Translations under genes and position numbers: made by a program
Part shown: positions 25,226 through 34,572 of the stretch, piece by piece
Position numbering within the stretch: position 1 is the stretch's first letter
Layout: each line of letters begins with the position of its first letter
NCBI GenBank assembly: GCA_963697455.1
Contig: CAVOOI010000007.1
Span: 124,001-188,000, forward strand
Reading direction: 5' to 3'
DNA length: 64,000 nucleotides
From: JAFEDN01 sp963697455
GTDB lineage: Bacteria > Pseudomonadota > Gammaproteobacteria > Coxiellales > Coxiellaceae
Notes under the pieces: generated by a model
Seen by the model: only the letters and a program-made list of their open reading frames with translations
The model's database searches: none
Told to the model about the DNA's origin: nothing

Positions 25226-27244
25226 TTATCCCAGACTTAACCTTCCAGATTTGGCATTTTTTGCTTCCTCTTCTCTGGTTTTAGCTTCTTTAAGCACCTG
25301 GTTGACAATGTTAGGGCGTAGCCAATAATTGGCACTACAAGGGGCATAAAGATAATTGGAAAAAAAATTCACATAGTCTTTAATAGGGTGACGTACTGAT
25401 GAGCTTTGGTGACGTTCCAATGGACTTTGACCACATTTTGCCGCTAGGATCGCTTGGGAAACAATAGGTGGAAGTCGCTGAACCCCCTTTGCTTCTCGCA
25501 AATCAAGGATTAATTGGAGGTGAAATAGAAAAATAATGGTGCAAGGCAGCGGCGTCATATCAATGCAGCTTCGAAAACGGTGACTGGTTTCCCTTAATTG
25601 CAACATGTGTTTCCAGGAAAGAAAGTTAAATATCACCGCATTGACTGAAAAAGGTAATTTTGATGCAAAAGGAACTACCTGAAATTGAGTTTCTTTTTTT
25701 TCGTCTTCCACTTTTTCCACTTCTGCCACTACTTCCATTTTTTTTTCTTTCACTGAAAGAAAATTATCAAGGAAAAATTTCCATCGAGATAGGGCCGGGA
25801 TAGTCAATTGAGTTGAGGTGGAGGAATTTTTATTCGGTTTTTTTTCTTCATTCAGCGCCCTATGAATAAAACCAATTTTTTTAAATGCCAAAGCAATTTT
25901 TTCCCGAAAATCTGGTTGAAAATTCTCAAAGAATGGCGAGGATGTAATGGTTGTAAGGTCAGATACCAATGTTTCAAACTCACCATAGTTAAATGCTATT
26001 TTATTATTAATGTGCATTTCAGTAACTTCCTCAGTCACTTCCTGAAGTACTGCCCCTATACTGTTATTATAGCGATTGAAAAATGAAATTACCTGAGAAT
26101 TGGTTTCGAATTCTGGTATAGGCAGGGTGGTAATGTTGGCCCAGTTTTGGATATTTTTAGCATTTTTATTTAAATAATCTATTTTTTCTCTAACCCGTTT
26201 TAAAACCGCAGCCCGAATATTGAAAGCGTCAACACTGAAGTTTCCAGATTTATCATCCCAGGGGGCCGCCATTACTTTATCGACCTCAAATGCTAATTTT
26301 ATTAAGCGTTTTCTGGCGCCGAATTTAAATTCTTTTGGTCGCAAGACTTTCCAATCTGCCTTGGGCTGAAAGGTTTTTAAATCTGCCGGCTGCCATGATT
26401 TCACATCTGCTACCTTCGTCTCTTGATATTTCTTATTATCCAATACCAGATTCGGAATTTCTGTGGGAGAAAGCAGGGCGATGACTGTTTCCGGTAATGA
26501 ACCCCCCATCATTTTTCTGCAGATTCCTACTATCTGAAAAAGATCATTATTAACTTGCGCATATCCTGGCTGAGCATCAATAAAAAATATATTTTGCTGG
26601 TTCTCAGAAACAATAATATTAAATGCCGTGATATTTCCATGTAAAAAATCAGGAAACTGCGTTTTTATGCGTTGATATTCTAAAATTATTTTAGTCGCTA
26701 TAGATTCAGCTTCAGAAGTGGATAGCTGTTTTGCTTCAATCAGGAAGGCCAAATCGTTGCCTAAGTAGGGTAAAACTGATATCTCAAAAACAATCCAATA
26801 GCGGTTGTAGTATTCATTGCGGTTGTAGCCTGTATCGCTGTTTTTAGACATGTTAGACAGGTAGTCAGACACGGGGAGGTCTTCTATGTGACCCGTCGCC
26901 GTTCCCATAAAGCTTCCAAATGCAGCCCCATACTGAGGATATAACCGCACAAATTGAGTGACAGCGACTGCTGTGGAGTATTGATTAGATCTAAAGCCTA
27001 CCCGCACTTTTTTTAATACTACCCTGGGTAAGGATTCATCGGGTATGACGGGTTTTAAACAACGCAATGTCGCGCCACTACGCTCCGCCAAATGGATGCC
27101 AGAGTCATATTGGTATTGTTTATTATCTATTATAAGGGTTGGGGTTTTATTTTCCTTAGTGATTTTGTGTGGAAATTCTTGAGGCCAATATCGAACATCT
27201 GCAGGAAACGAACCAAAAACATTTAATTTTATTTCTTCTTTCAT
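25226..27244 (-). CDS. Putative effector: kinase-like fold with C-terminal F-box (paralogue 2)
   Basis: A tandem paralogue of the gene at 23126-25075, 672 aa, alignable over its whole length. The HGN loop (His202 to Asn209), IDAQPG and the F-box (about 530-562, start LPFSVNAVIFNFLSWKHMLQ) are all kept, which argues for selection on both ends. It carries an insert of about 15 residues near 130-147 (NMSKNSDTGYNRNEYYNRYW) and a different stretch before the C-terminus. AAAAGGA lies before the ATG at 27244. The C-terminus again has a Glu block (TREEEAK). Same caveats as paralogue 1. Confidence 0.6.
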   Translation of the reverse strand: MKEEIKLNVFGSFPADVRYWPQEFPHKITKENKTPTLIIDNKQYQYDSGIHLAERSGATLRCLKPVIPDESLPRVVLKKVRVGFRSNQYSTAVAVTQFVRLYPQYGAAFGSFMGTATGHIEDLPVSDYLSNMSKNSDTGYNRNEYYNRYWIVFEISVLPYLGNDLAFLIEAKQLSTSEAESIATKIILEYQRIKTQFPDFLHGNITAFNIIVSENQQNIFFIDAQPGYAQVNNDLFQIVGICRKMMGGSLPETVIALLSPTEIPNLVLDNKKYQETKVADVKSWQPADLKTFQPKADWKVLRPKEFKFGARKRLIKLAFEVDKVMAAPWDDKSGNFSVDAFNIRAAVLKRVREKIDYLNKNAKNIQNWANITTLPIPEFETNSQVISFFNRYNNSIGAVLQEVTEEVTEMHINNKIAFNYGEFETLVSDLTTITSSPFFENFQPDFREKIALAFKKIGFIHRALNEEKKPNKNSSTSTQLTIPALSRWKFFLDNFLSVKEKKMEVVAEVEKVEDEKKETQFQVVPFASKLPFSVNAVIFNFLSWKHMLQLRETSHRFRSCIDMTPLPCTIIFLFHLQLILDLREAKGVQRLPPIVSQAILAAKCGQSPLERHQSSSVRHPIKDYVNFFSNYLYAPCSANYWLRPNIVNQVLKEAKTREEEAKNAKSGRLSLG

Positions 27245-27396
27245 TATAAATCCTTTTTCAATACTGTCGTAGCCGCGGCGATAATACTTTACCGCGCCTA
27301 ATTTCTGAATCCCCACTCTAAATTATTTGCTTATTTATTTCAATAGACCAACGTGTTATGATTCACTGAGCATTGCTGATAACAAGGAATCAATTT

Positions 27397-27681
27397 ATGG
27401 CAGAAACCATTGACGATATTAGTATTGAATACACTGAAGAAGGTATTCTTACCACTAAGCAATTGGATAAAGTAGTACTTACCAGAGGCGCATGGACGAC
27501 AATTGTGTTTCGGTATCAGACTTGGGATAAGAAAAAACAGGCTTATAGTCCGGAAGCCTACAGTATCCGGCGTTATCAAAAAAAAGCCGGCGCTTATCAG
27601 CAAAGGTCTAAATTCAATATTTCCAATGCTGAACAGGCCAAACAAATCATTGAAGTGCTAACCCGGTGGAGCTCAGCCTAA
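27397..27681 (+). CDS. Conserved small protein of unknown function
   Basis: A 94-aa basic protein. It looks like a conserved gammaproteobacterial hypothetical protein (MAETIDDISIEYTEEGILTT start, RGAWTTIVFRYQTWD core, IRRYQKK). The start is chosen at 27397 because AAGGA lies about eight bases upstream; the frame is open to 27373. It overlaps the 3' end of chaA by four bases, convergently. No function assigned. Confidence 0.75.
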   Translation: MAETIDDISIEYTEEGILTTKQLDKVVLTRGAWTTIVFRYQTWDKKKQAYSPEAYSIRRYQKKAGAYQQRSKFNISNAEQAKQIIEVLTRWSSA

Positions 27682-28814
27682 TCAAACAGCATTAAAATAT
27701 ATACAAAGAATAATAATAAATGAACTGCGCCTTGTAGAATATTAGTGCGGCCGCTGACAAAAGTCAGGATGCTCATTACTGCGGTTAACAGTAAAATAAC
27801 CATATTCGCGTAATCAAGACCCAATACCACCGTTTTTCCAGCGATTAAGCCGATGATCAGAATGACTGGAACCGTTAAACCAATGCTGGCCAATACCGAA
27901 CCTAAGGAAATATTAACCGAACGTTGCAGTTGATTAGAGAGCGAAGCGCGAATTGCGCTGACTGCCTCTGGCGCTACCACTAAAATCGCCACCAACATTC
28001 CACCTAAAGTCGCCGGAGCGCCCAGTTTTACTAAAGCAAAATCAATAGGAATCGCCGTTTGCTTCGCTAAAAATAAAGTCGGAATTAAATAAGCAATCAC
28101 TAAGCCGATGTGATAAGAAATTGATTTTGGCGGAAATCGGACCATGAAATGAGACGGCTGACTAGTGGTTTGCGATTCAGATTCAGAAATAAAATGCGCG
28201 CGGAAGCTGACTGTCTGAATCAACAGGAAAATACTGTAAATAGCCAGTGAAGTAATGATAAAGAAAATGGTTTGAAAAGTAGAAAAAGTCGGCCCTTTGG
28301 TAGAGTGAGTAAAATTAGGCAGTACCAGCGCCACCACGCAGAGTAAAATAATCACACTTAAAAAAGCGATAGAGCCTTGCAAATTGTATTGTTGTTCGCG
28401 GTACCGGATCCCGCCGAATAATAAACTGAATCCAACGACACCATTTAAAATAATCATCACAATGGCATACATGGTATCGCGGGCTAGGGTGGGAATTTCT
28501 GCGCCCGTGAGCATAATACTGGCGATCAGGGCGATTTCAATAGAGATAACCGTTAAAGTTAAAATTAACGTGCTATAAGGCTCTTGCAGAGATTCCGCTA
28601 AATACTCCACATGCCGCGCCACTCTGAATGAACTCCATAAGATCAGCAAAAACAGCCAAGTAAAAGTCCCCAATTGCAGGACGGTATGGCTGCTGCTGAC
28701 CAACCAATGGTTGCCAAAAACTAAAAAAGCGAGCGCCGCTACCCAGCTGATCCACAGCGGCGGTTCCCGTAAAATAAGTTCTTTGGTTTTACCTAGCATA
28801 CTGCAGATTAACAT
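27678..28814 (-). CDS. chaA: Calcium:proton antiporter ChaA
   Basis: An inner-membrane Ca2+(Na+)/H+ exchanger of the CaCA superfamily, 378 aa, about eleven helices. The first alpha repeat lies in the ARHVEYLAESLQEPYSTLILTLTVISIEIALI region, and the second in VAPEAVSAIRASLSNQLQRSVNISLGSVLASIGLT, with its membrane Glu. A start at 28799 is equally possible; no clear Shine-Dalgarno is seen for either. A second cation exchanger lies at 33.1 kb. Confidence 0.88.
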   Translation of the reverse strand: MLICSMLGKTKELILREPPLWISWVAALAFLVFGNHWLVSSSHTVLQLGTFTWLFLLILWSSFRVARHVEYLAESLQEPYSTLILTLTVISIEIALIASIMLTGAEIPTLARDTMYAIVMIILNGVVGFSLLFGGIRYREQQYNLQGSIAFLSVIILLCVVALVLPNFTHSTKGPTFSTFQTIFFIITSLAIYSIFLLIQTVSFRAHFISESESQTTSQPSHFMVRFPPKSISYHIGLVIAYLIPTLFLAKQTAIPIDFALVKLGAPATLGGMLVAILVVAPEAVSAIRASLSNQLQRSVNISLGSVLASIGLTVPVILIIGLIAGKTVVLGLDYANMVILLLTAVMSILTFVSGRTNILQGAVHLLLFFVYILMLFD

Positions 28815-28900
28815 GGAAAAAGGGTATAGACAATGCTGGACCTTTATGTTATTTTCCTACAGAAGTTAGAGGATTTTACTACAAACAGGGAGATATAGTT

Positions 28901-30949
28901 ATGACACGCTCATTAGTTAAAAAAACTGAAAATTTAAAAAAGTCAAGCACTGAGGTGGCAGCAAGCGAAACGAAGCAAGACATTAAAGGCCGCCAAGAAA
29001 CTCGCAAACAAGAGCAGCAGCGACAGCCGAGGACAGAGCAAGAAATTCGCCGTCAAGCACTCCAACGCCAAAAAAAAGCTGCGAAATTGCAAATAACTGA
29101 AGAAAATATGGCAGAACTTATTCAAACCCAAGCCATAGCAACCGCTTTAGCTAATGAAATAAAAAATTATTACCAAAACCAGAAGCTTCTTAAAAATAAA
29201 ATTTCGGAGTTAAGAGATAAGCAGAGTCAACTATTAATTTCTAAAACTGATCTTAACATTTTGCTGTCTCAACTACCTGAACATAAAGCTCGTATTAGTG
29301 AGATCGATGGAACAGCAACCACTTTAACTCCGTCCAAGAATGGATTTACACTGATGTATGAAGAGCGATTAGAAGTCGCCTTACCGCTCAAATTGCATAA
29401 AAATGTATTATCTAGATTTATAGCTGCGCATGTAAAAAATAATTTACCTTATCTAAGTGAATTACAAAGACACCTTGACCTTTTATTTGGTTATGAGACT
29501 ACTCCAGAAAAAGCTGAACAAGCTTATAATAATTTGTTGATATTATTAAAAAAGGAAACCAAATCCTTTTTTGGTAAGAAAACAACTTTACTCAGTATTG
29601 CCTTAGAGCAACAGCTTAGTCAGTACTTAAAAGTTTTATACATGAATGGTCTTTTAACGCGCAAAACTGATAAAATTTCATTTAGGCCACAAGCGTTAGA
29701 GGATTCATTGTCTAAACTATTTAAAACTCAAATAGGACGCGATCTATATAGCAAAGACCAGGTTGATTCGATTAAACATATATATGAATTAGAGCATCAG
29801 CCTACTATTACTAAATCAGTAAAAACGTCAAAGGATCAAGAGAACAAAGAAGTTAACTCGCGTCAGGAAATGCTCGATAAGTTAGACGAACTCAATGCTC
29901 TGGGTAAAGTTTTCGTGGCGGAAACTACGAGTGATATTATTCAAACCACAGTACCTATTGAGGCAAAACTGGAAAGTGAATCCCAGACTACTGCCCAAAA
30001 ACTAGCTTCCAAGGCAGATGAATTGGTTAAATTGCCAGAAGTTCAATATGAAACTCATTTAAAAGATCATTTAGAAAAAATCGCTGCGGCCAGTAAAAAC
30101 TTTACCCAACTTGCCGAAACGGTGGATGATCTGAGGCTAGCAGTAGCCGATCTTGAAGATAATCAGGCGAGATTTTTAAAATTAAATGAGGTGTTCAAAT
30201 ATCAGATTCTGGCCGCCTTTACTCAATATACTCAGGCAATGCAGGTGAAAACCGGGGTGGAGCGATTGGTGCATACCACACAAGGGTTGAACCTAGCAAA
30301 GAATTTTGTTCTCAGCCTGCAAGATACTGATTATCCCGAAACGCTTGAATTAGTGGTTAATTTTTTAGAATCGACAGAAAGCCTGCGCAACAATTCATTT
30401 GCCACCATCTTGTTGAAAATTTTTCATGCTCCAATATATGGAGTCATGGATCTATTAAAAGGATTAAGCGCGCCACATACGCAACACAAAGTAAAGGCGA
30501 ATTTAGAAAGCCAACTGGAAAAGTATCATCGCCAAGCTGATATACATACTGGCTTTGAAATGGCTGGCGAAGGCGGGGTCAAAATAGCAACGCCATCCGA
30601 AGCGACAATATCTCAAAATAAAGTAAGCGTAGCTTTGAATAAAAATCTGACGGGTTGGTATTCACTGTTTTCTAAAAACACCCATGAGCGGCGGTTTGTG
30701 CGGAATGCCACTACTAATGCGCTGAGAATTGCCAAAAATGCAGGCGCGGTTGTCACTACGGTTGGAACTGCTACTTTAGTCTCTTTAACGGCGCCGCATC
30801 ATGCTGCTGAAGCAGCGGGTATAGCGGCAGCTGGAAGCTATGGATTTTTGTCATATTGTGAGGCTGCCGTAAACCGGATAATGCGTTCTAAGAAAATTGA
30901 AGCAGTGAATAGTGAGGATGAGGAAAAGCCTGCTCAGTCATTGATGTAA
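28901..30949 (+). CDS. Large coiled-coil protein with C-terminal hydrophobic hairpin, putative effector
   Basis: A 682-aa protein I do not recognise. The first 90 residues are very rich in Lys, Arg and Gln (coiled coil). Long charged helices follow to about 600. Residues about 610-655 are hydrophobic (AGAVVTTVGTATLVSLTAP, then AAGIAAAGSYGFLSY) and could insert in a membrane. The last residues are acidic then hydrophobic (SEDEEKPAQSLM), a pattern seen in Dot/Icm-translocated proteins. GGGAG lies upstream of the ATG. A perfect palindrome follows the stop. A secreted effector is the favoured guess; a structural protein is possible. Confidence 0.6.
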   Translation: MTRSLVKKTENLKKSSTEVAASETKQDIKGRQETRKQEQQRQPRTEQEIRRQALQRQKKAAKLQITEENMAELIQTQAIATALANEIKNYYQNQKLLKNKISELRDKQSQLLISKTDLNILLSQLPEHKARISEIDGTATTLTPSKNGFTLMYEERLEVALPLKLHKNVLSRFIAAHVKNNLPYLSELQRHLDLLFGYETTPEKAEQAYNNLLILLKKETKSFFGKKTTLLSIALEQQLSQYLKVLYMNGLLTRKTDKISFRPQALEDSLSKLFKTQIGRDLYSKDQVDSIKHIYELEHQPTITKSVKTSKDQENKEVNSRQEMLDKLDELNALGKVFVAETTSDIIQTTVPIEAKLESESQTTAQKLASKADELVKLPEVQYETHLKDHLEKIAAASKNFTQLAETVDDLRLAVADLEDNQARFLKLNEVFKYQILAAFTQYTQAMQVKTGVERLVHTTQGLNLAKNFVLSLQDTDYPETLELVVNFLESTESLRNNSFATILLKIFHAPIYGVMDLLKGLSAPHTQHKVKANLESQLEKYHRQADIHTGFEMAGEGGVKIATPSEATISQNKVSVALNKNLTGWYSLFSKNTHERRFVRNATTNALRIAKNAGAVVTTVGTATLVSLTAPHHAAEAAGIAAAGSYGFLSYCEAAVNRIMRSKKIEAVNSEDEEKPAQSLM

Positions 30950-30958
30950 ATAAAAGCG

Positions 30959-31023
30959 GGGGTCAGGCTTGACAATTTGACACTTTGAATTTTTCAAAGT
31001 GTCAAATTGTCAAGCCTGACCCC
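30959..31023. repeat. Perfect 30-nt palindrome
   Basis: Two perfect 30-nt arms (GGGGTCAGGCTTGACAATTT... and its complement) around a five-base loop ATTTT, ten bases after the stop of the coiled-coil gene. It could terminate that transcript, though no T-run follows. The word GGTCAGGCTTGAC resembles the REP sequences near the RAYT remnant at 59.9 kb. Confidence 0.85.
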
Positions 31024-31046
31024 GTTTATGGTATGATACCGCCCAT

Positions 31047-31960
31047 ATGAATTCCCATAATAAACAAGAAGCAATTGAGCATTTGATCACTGCGGGCGAC
31101 TGGGTGCGTTGGGCGGCTTCGCAATTTAACGGCGCTGGTCTGTTTTTTGGGCATGGCACGGAAGACGCCTGGGATGAAGCAGTGAATTTGGTTTTGACCT
31201 TACTGCAATTGCCGCCCCAAACTCATCCAAATGTCTTCCATGCCGTATTGACGCCAACTGAACGCGTAGAAATAGCGAATGTGATTCAACAACGGATCGA
31301 AACCCGCATACCCCTGGCTTATTTACTGAAACAGGCATGGTTTTGCGGACGGCCTTTTTATGTGGACGAGCGGGTGTTAATTCCTCGTTCGCCGATGGCG
31401 GAATGGTTAGAAAAACAATTCGTGCCCTGGGTCGAACCGGAAGCAGTTCAACAAATTTTAGATATTGGCACGGGCAGCGGTTGTATCGCCATTGCTGCGG
31501 CCTGGGCTTTCCCCCAAGCGCAGGTGGATGCTGCTGATATCAGCAAAGATGCGCTGGCTGTCGCGGAAATCAATGTGGCCCGCTACCGGCTGCAAAATCG
31601 CGTGCACTTATATCAATCGGATTGTTTTGCGAATCTGCCATCGAAACAGTATGATATCATTCTGAGTAATCCGCCGTATGTGGGCGCAGCGGAAATGGCT
31701 GGTTTACCCGCGGAATATTCCCATGAACCTCAATCAGCGCTGGCTGCCGGCGTGGATGGTTTAGATGTTGTCAGAAAAATTTTACGCGATGCCCGGCGCT
31801 TTTTAGCGCCGGAAGGCATCTTGGTTATTGAAGTGGGTAATAGTGACGCGGCGTTTATCGAGCAGTTTCCAAATTTGCCCTGTATTTGGCTGGAATTAGA
31901 GCGAGGCGGGCAGGGAATATTGTTATTAACCGCCGATCAATTAGATAATTTAGATAGTTT

Positions 31961-31970
<10 letters not shown>
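31047..31970 (+). CDS. prmB: Ribosomal protein L3 glutamine methyltransferase PrmB
   Basis: Methylates a glutamine of ribosomal protein uL3. The 307-aa protein has a PrmC-type helical N-domain and a class I SAM fold: ILDIGTGSGCIAIAAA (motif I), and NPPY, which binds the target glutamine. The PrmB-type N-terminus (LITAGDWVRWAASQFNGAGLFFGHGTEDAWDEA) separates it from PrmC. The last ten bases overlap a tRNA gene. Confidence 0.92.
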
Positions 31971-32033
<63 letters not shown>

Positions 32034-32053
32034 AAAAAAATTTGAAGTAGGTT

Positions 32054-33073
32054 ATGAAAAAAAAAATTGATATTGCTATTGTTGGCGCGACTGGAGTAGT
32101 CGGTGAAACCTTTGCGGAAATTTTGCAGCAACGGCATTTTCCGGTGGGAAAATTATATCCCCTAGCCAGTGAACGCTCCGAAGGCGCCGTCATCCAATTC
32201 GATGGCCGCAGTCATCGGATTAAAAATCTTGAAACCTTTGACTTTAGCCAAGTGCAAATCGCATTCTTTTCAGCCGGCTCTGAGATTTCCGCAAAATACG
32301 TACCTATCGCGACCGACGCAGGATGCATCGTCATCGATAATTCCTCCCAATTCCGCTATGAAGAAGATGTGCCATTAGTCGTGCCGGAAGTGAACGCACA
32401 TGCTTTAGTCCATTATCGCAATCGTAATATTATCGCTAACCCGAATTGTTCCACCATCCAAATGGTAGTCGCTTTGAAGCCGATTTATGATCGAGTAGGT
32501 ATTCGCCGCATTAATATCGCCACCTATCAATCCGTTTCGGGTGCGGGACGCAAAGCCGTTGAAGAATTAGCCAGACAGACGGCCAGTTTATTGAATGCTC
32601 AACCTGTCGAAAGCCATGTCTTTCCTCAGCAAATAGCTTTTAACGTTTTGCCGCAAATCGATGTTTTTTTGGAAAATGGCTATACCAAAGAAGAAATGAA
32701 AATAGTTTGGGAAACCAAGAAAATTTTTGAAAATGACCGGATTGAAGTCAATCCCACAGCAGTGCGAGTTCCCGTTTTTTATGCTCACTCCGAGGCCGTT
32801 TCAATTGAAACCGAGGAACCGATTACGGCAGAAGAAGTCACCGAGCTATTGACTGGAGCCCCCGGTATTACAGTCGTTCAAGGTAATGACTATCCCACCG
32901 CCTTAACTGCGGCTAATCAAGATAATGTGTTCGTGGGCCGGATTCGCCAAGACCTTTCCAAACCCAATGGCATTAATCTTTGGATAGTTGCCGACAATGT
33001 CCGCAAAGGCGCCGCTTTAAACGGCGTGCAGATCGCTGAATTATTGCTGGAGCAAAATTTCGCTCTGCATTGA
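32054..33073 (+). CDS. asd: Aspartate-semialdehyde dehydrogenase
   Basis: Makes aspartate semialdehyde for lysine, threonine, methionine and diaminopimelate. It is 339 aa with the NADP fold VGATGVVGETF, the catalytic Cys in NPNCSTIQM, and a substrate His in the VRVPVFYAHSEA segment. The start lies 20 bp after the tRNA, with GTAGG just upstream. Confidence 0.95.
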   Translation: MKKKIDIAIVGATGVVGETFAEILQQRHFPVGKLYPLASERSEGAVIQFDGRSHRIKNLETFDFSQVQIAFFSAGSEISAKYVPIATDAGCIVIDNSSQFRYEEDVPLVVPEVNAHALVHYRNRNIIANPNCSTIQMVVALKPIYDRVGIRRINIATYQSVSGAGRKAVEELARQTASLLNAQPVESHVFPQQIAFNVLPQIDVFLENGYTKEEMKIVWETKKIFENDRIEVNPTAVRVPVFYAHSEAVSIETEEPITAEEVTELLTGAPGITVVQGNDYPTALTAANQDNVFVGRIRQDLSKPNGINLWIVADNVRKGAALNGVQIAELLLEQNFALH

Positions 33074-33083
33074 GTTGTAAAAA

Positions 33084-34136
33084 ATGTTTGCATCACTTTC
33101 GCTGATTCTGTTAATTCTCATTTTTAGTGCCGCGGCTGCGGCTGTCTGGTTTGCCGGTATTCAGCTTTCCAAAACTACTGATGTTATCGATTCGCACTTT
33201 AACCTGGGGCAGGCGTTAGGTGGATTGATTTTTTTATCGATTGCCACGAATCTCCCTGAAATCGCCATCGTTGGCAGCGCTTCTTTAGCCCACAATATGG
33301 GTATGGCTATTGGTAATATCCTAGGAGGGATTGCAATCCAAACCGTAGTGCTGGTCATCTTGGATGGTTGCGGTTTAGGCCGGAAAGCAGCGCTTAGTCA
33401 TAAGGCAGCTTCTCTGCAACTTGTTTTAGAGGGGGTTCTGGTTATCGCGGTTCTAGTTATCTCTATTATGGGCACTCAATTGCCTTCATCTGTAAAACTT
33501 TGGCGCTTGGCCCCTGGTGATTTATTGATAGTGGTGACATGGCTCATCGGATTATGGTTAATTAATAAAGCACGCACTGGGTTACCCTGGCACAAAAAAG
33601 GTCTGGCAATGGATGCCGTGCCTTCCGCTAAGCGCAGCAGTTTAAAGCAGATGGAAAAGCGCAGTATCTTGGTTGTCCTACTGATTTTTACCATCGCAAC
33701 CTTGGTCACTTTAGGGGCGGGTGTGGTTCTTGAAGAGAGTGGACGGGCGATTGCCACTGATATTAGCTGGACTGGTGTTCTTTTTGGCTCCACTATCCTC
33801 GCGTTAGTCACCTCGCTTCCGGAAATTTCTACAGGCCTAGCTGCAGTTAAAATAGGCGATTACACTATGGCCTTCAGTGATATTTTTGGAGGTAATGCCT
33901 TTTTACCGGTGCTTTTTTTACCCGCCACGCTGCTTTCAGGACAAGCGGTTCTCTCACAAGCTAAAAATACCGATATTTATCTGGCCAGCCTCGGTGCATT
34001 GCTGACCACTATTTATATTTATGGCTTACTTTTTCGCCCGAAACGGCAAATTTTTAATCTAGGAATTGACTCGATAGTGGTGTTAGTCGTCTATATAGTG
34101 GGCATCATTGGGTTCTTTGCCATTTCGAAAAGTTAA
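33084..34136 (+). CDS. Sodium/calcium exchanger family membrane protein
   Basis: A CaCA superfamily antiporter, 350 aa, ten or eleven helices in two halves. Alpha repeat 1 is SIATNLPEIAIVGSASLAHN, and alpha repeat 2 is VTSLPEISTGLAAVKIGDY followed by DIFGGNAF. The two halves are joined by a basic cytosolic loop (KARTGLPWHKKG). The ion cannot be told from sequence. It begins 10 bp after asd and converges on, and overlaps by 32 bases, the dsbB-like gene. Confidence 0.83.
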   Translation: MFASLSLILLILIFSAAAAAVWFAGIQLSKTTDVIDSHFNLGQALGGLIFLSIATNLPEIAIVGSASLAHNMGMAIGNILGGIAIQTVVLVILDGCGLGRKAALSHKAASLQLVLEGVLVIAVLVISIMGTQLPSSVKLWRLAPGDLLIVVTWLIGLWLINKARTGLPWHKKGLAMDAVPSAKRSSLKQMEKRSILVVLLIFTIATLVTLGAGVVLEESGRAIATDISWTGVLFGSTILALVTSLPEISTGLAAVKIGDYTMAFSDIFGGNAFLPVLFLPATLLSGQAVLSQAKNTDIYLASLGALLTTIYIYGLLFRPKRQIFNLGIDSIVVLVVYIVGIIGFFAISKS

Positions 34137-34566
34137 GCTTCATAGCCACGCTTAACAAAATGATAATCACTATAAACGCTACCATACTTAATAATGGCAG
34201 AGTAATAAATCCAAATAATTGCCAATCAATAGTTTCACAATGCACGCCATTGGCGTCGGCGCGGCAGGGAGTGTATGGCGCCAAAGCGGGAATCATCTGA
34301 ATAAGATAATGGTATAAAGCGATCAACGCTCCCAATGCCGCTAATGGAATAGTATAAATCGCGATACCAGTGTCGTTCCTAAATGTAGCGATTCCCAGCA
34401 GAATGACCAACGGAAACATAAAAACCCTTTGGTCCCAGCATAGAATACAGACCGGCATTTTCAGAATTTCACTCGCGTACAAAGCCCCCAACGTTGCGAG
34501 CAGCGAAATTATCCAAGCGGCTAATAACGCATAAACGCCAGGCGCAGGGGTTTTGCTATTTTCCAT
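34105..34566 (-). CDS. DsbB/BdbC-type disulfide bond oxidoreductase
   Basis: A four-helix membrane protein that passes electrons from a DsbA-like partner to quinone. It is 153 aa. The first redox pair is CILC in KMPVCILCWDQR, which has the arginine typical of quinone-binding DsbB. The second pair lies between helices in TPCRADANGVHC. It follows the DsbA-like gene by six bases, so the two make one redox pair. Confidence 0.83.
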   Translation of the reverse strand: MENSKTPAPGVYALLAAWIISLLATLGALYASEILKMPVCILCWDQRVFMFPLVILLGIATFRNDTGIAIYTIPLAALGALIALYHYLIQMIPALAPYTPCRADANGVHCETIDWQLFGFITLPLLSMVAFIVIIILLSVAMKLNFSKWQRTQ

Positions 34567-34572
34567 AAGCGA

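Larger units (their letters stand above)
23126..27330. repeat. Tandem gene duplication of about 2.1 kb
   Basis: The two F-box genes and about 75-100 bp upstream of each (including TTTAGAGTGG and ATTCAGAAATT) are repeated head to tail, with units about 23126-25160 and 25226-27330. The duplication therefore copied the promoter region as well as the gene. Confidence 0.85.
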
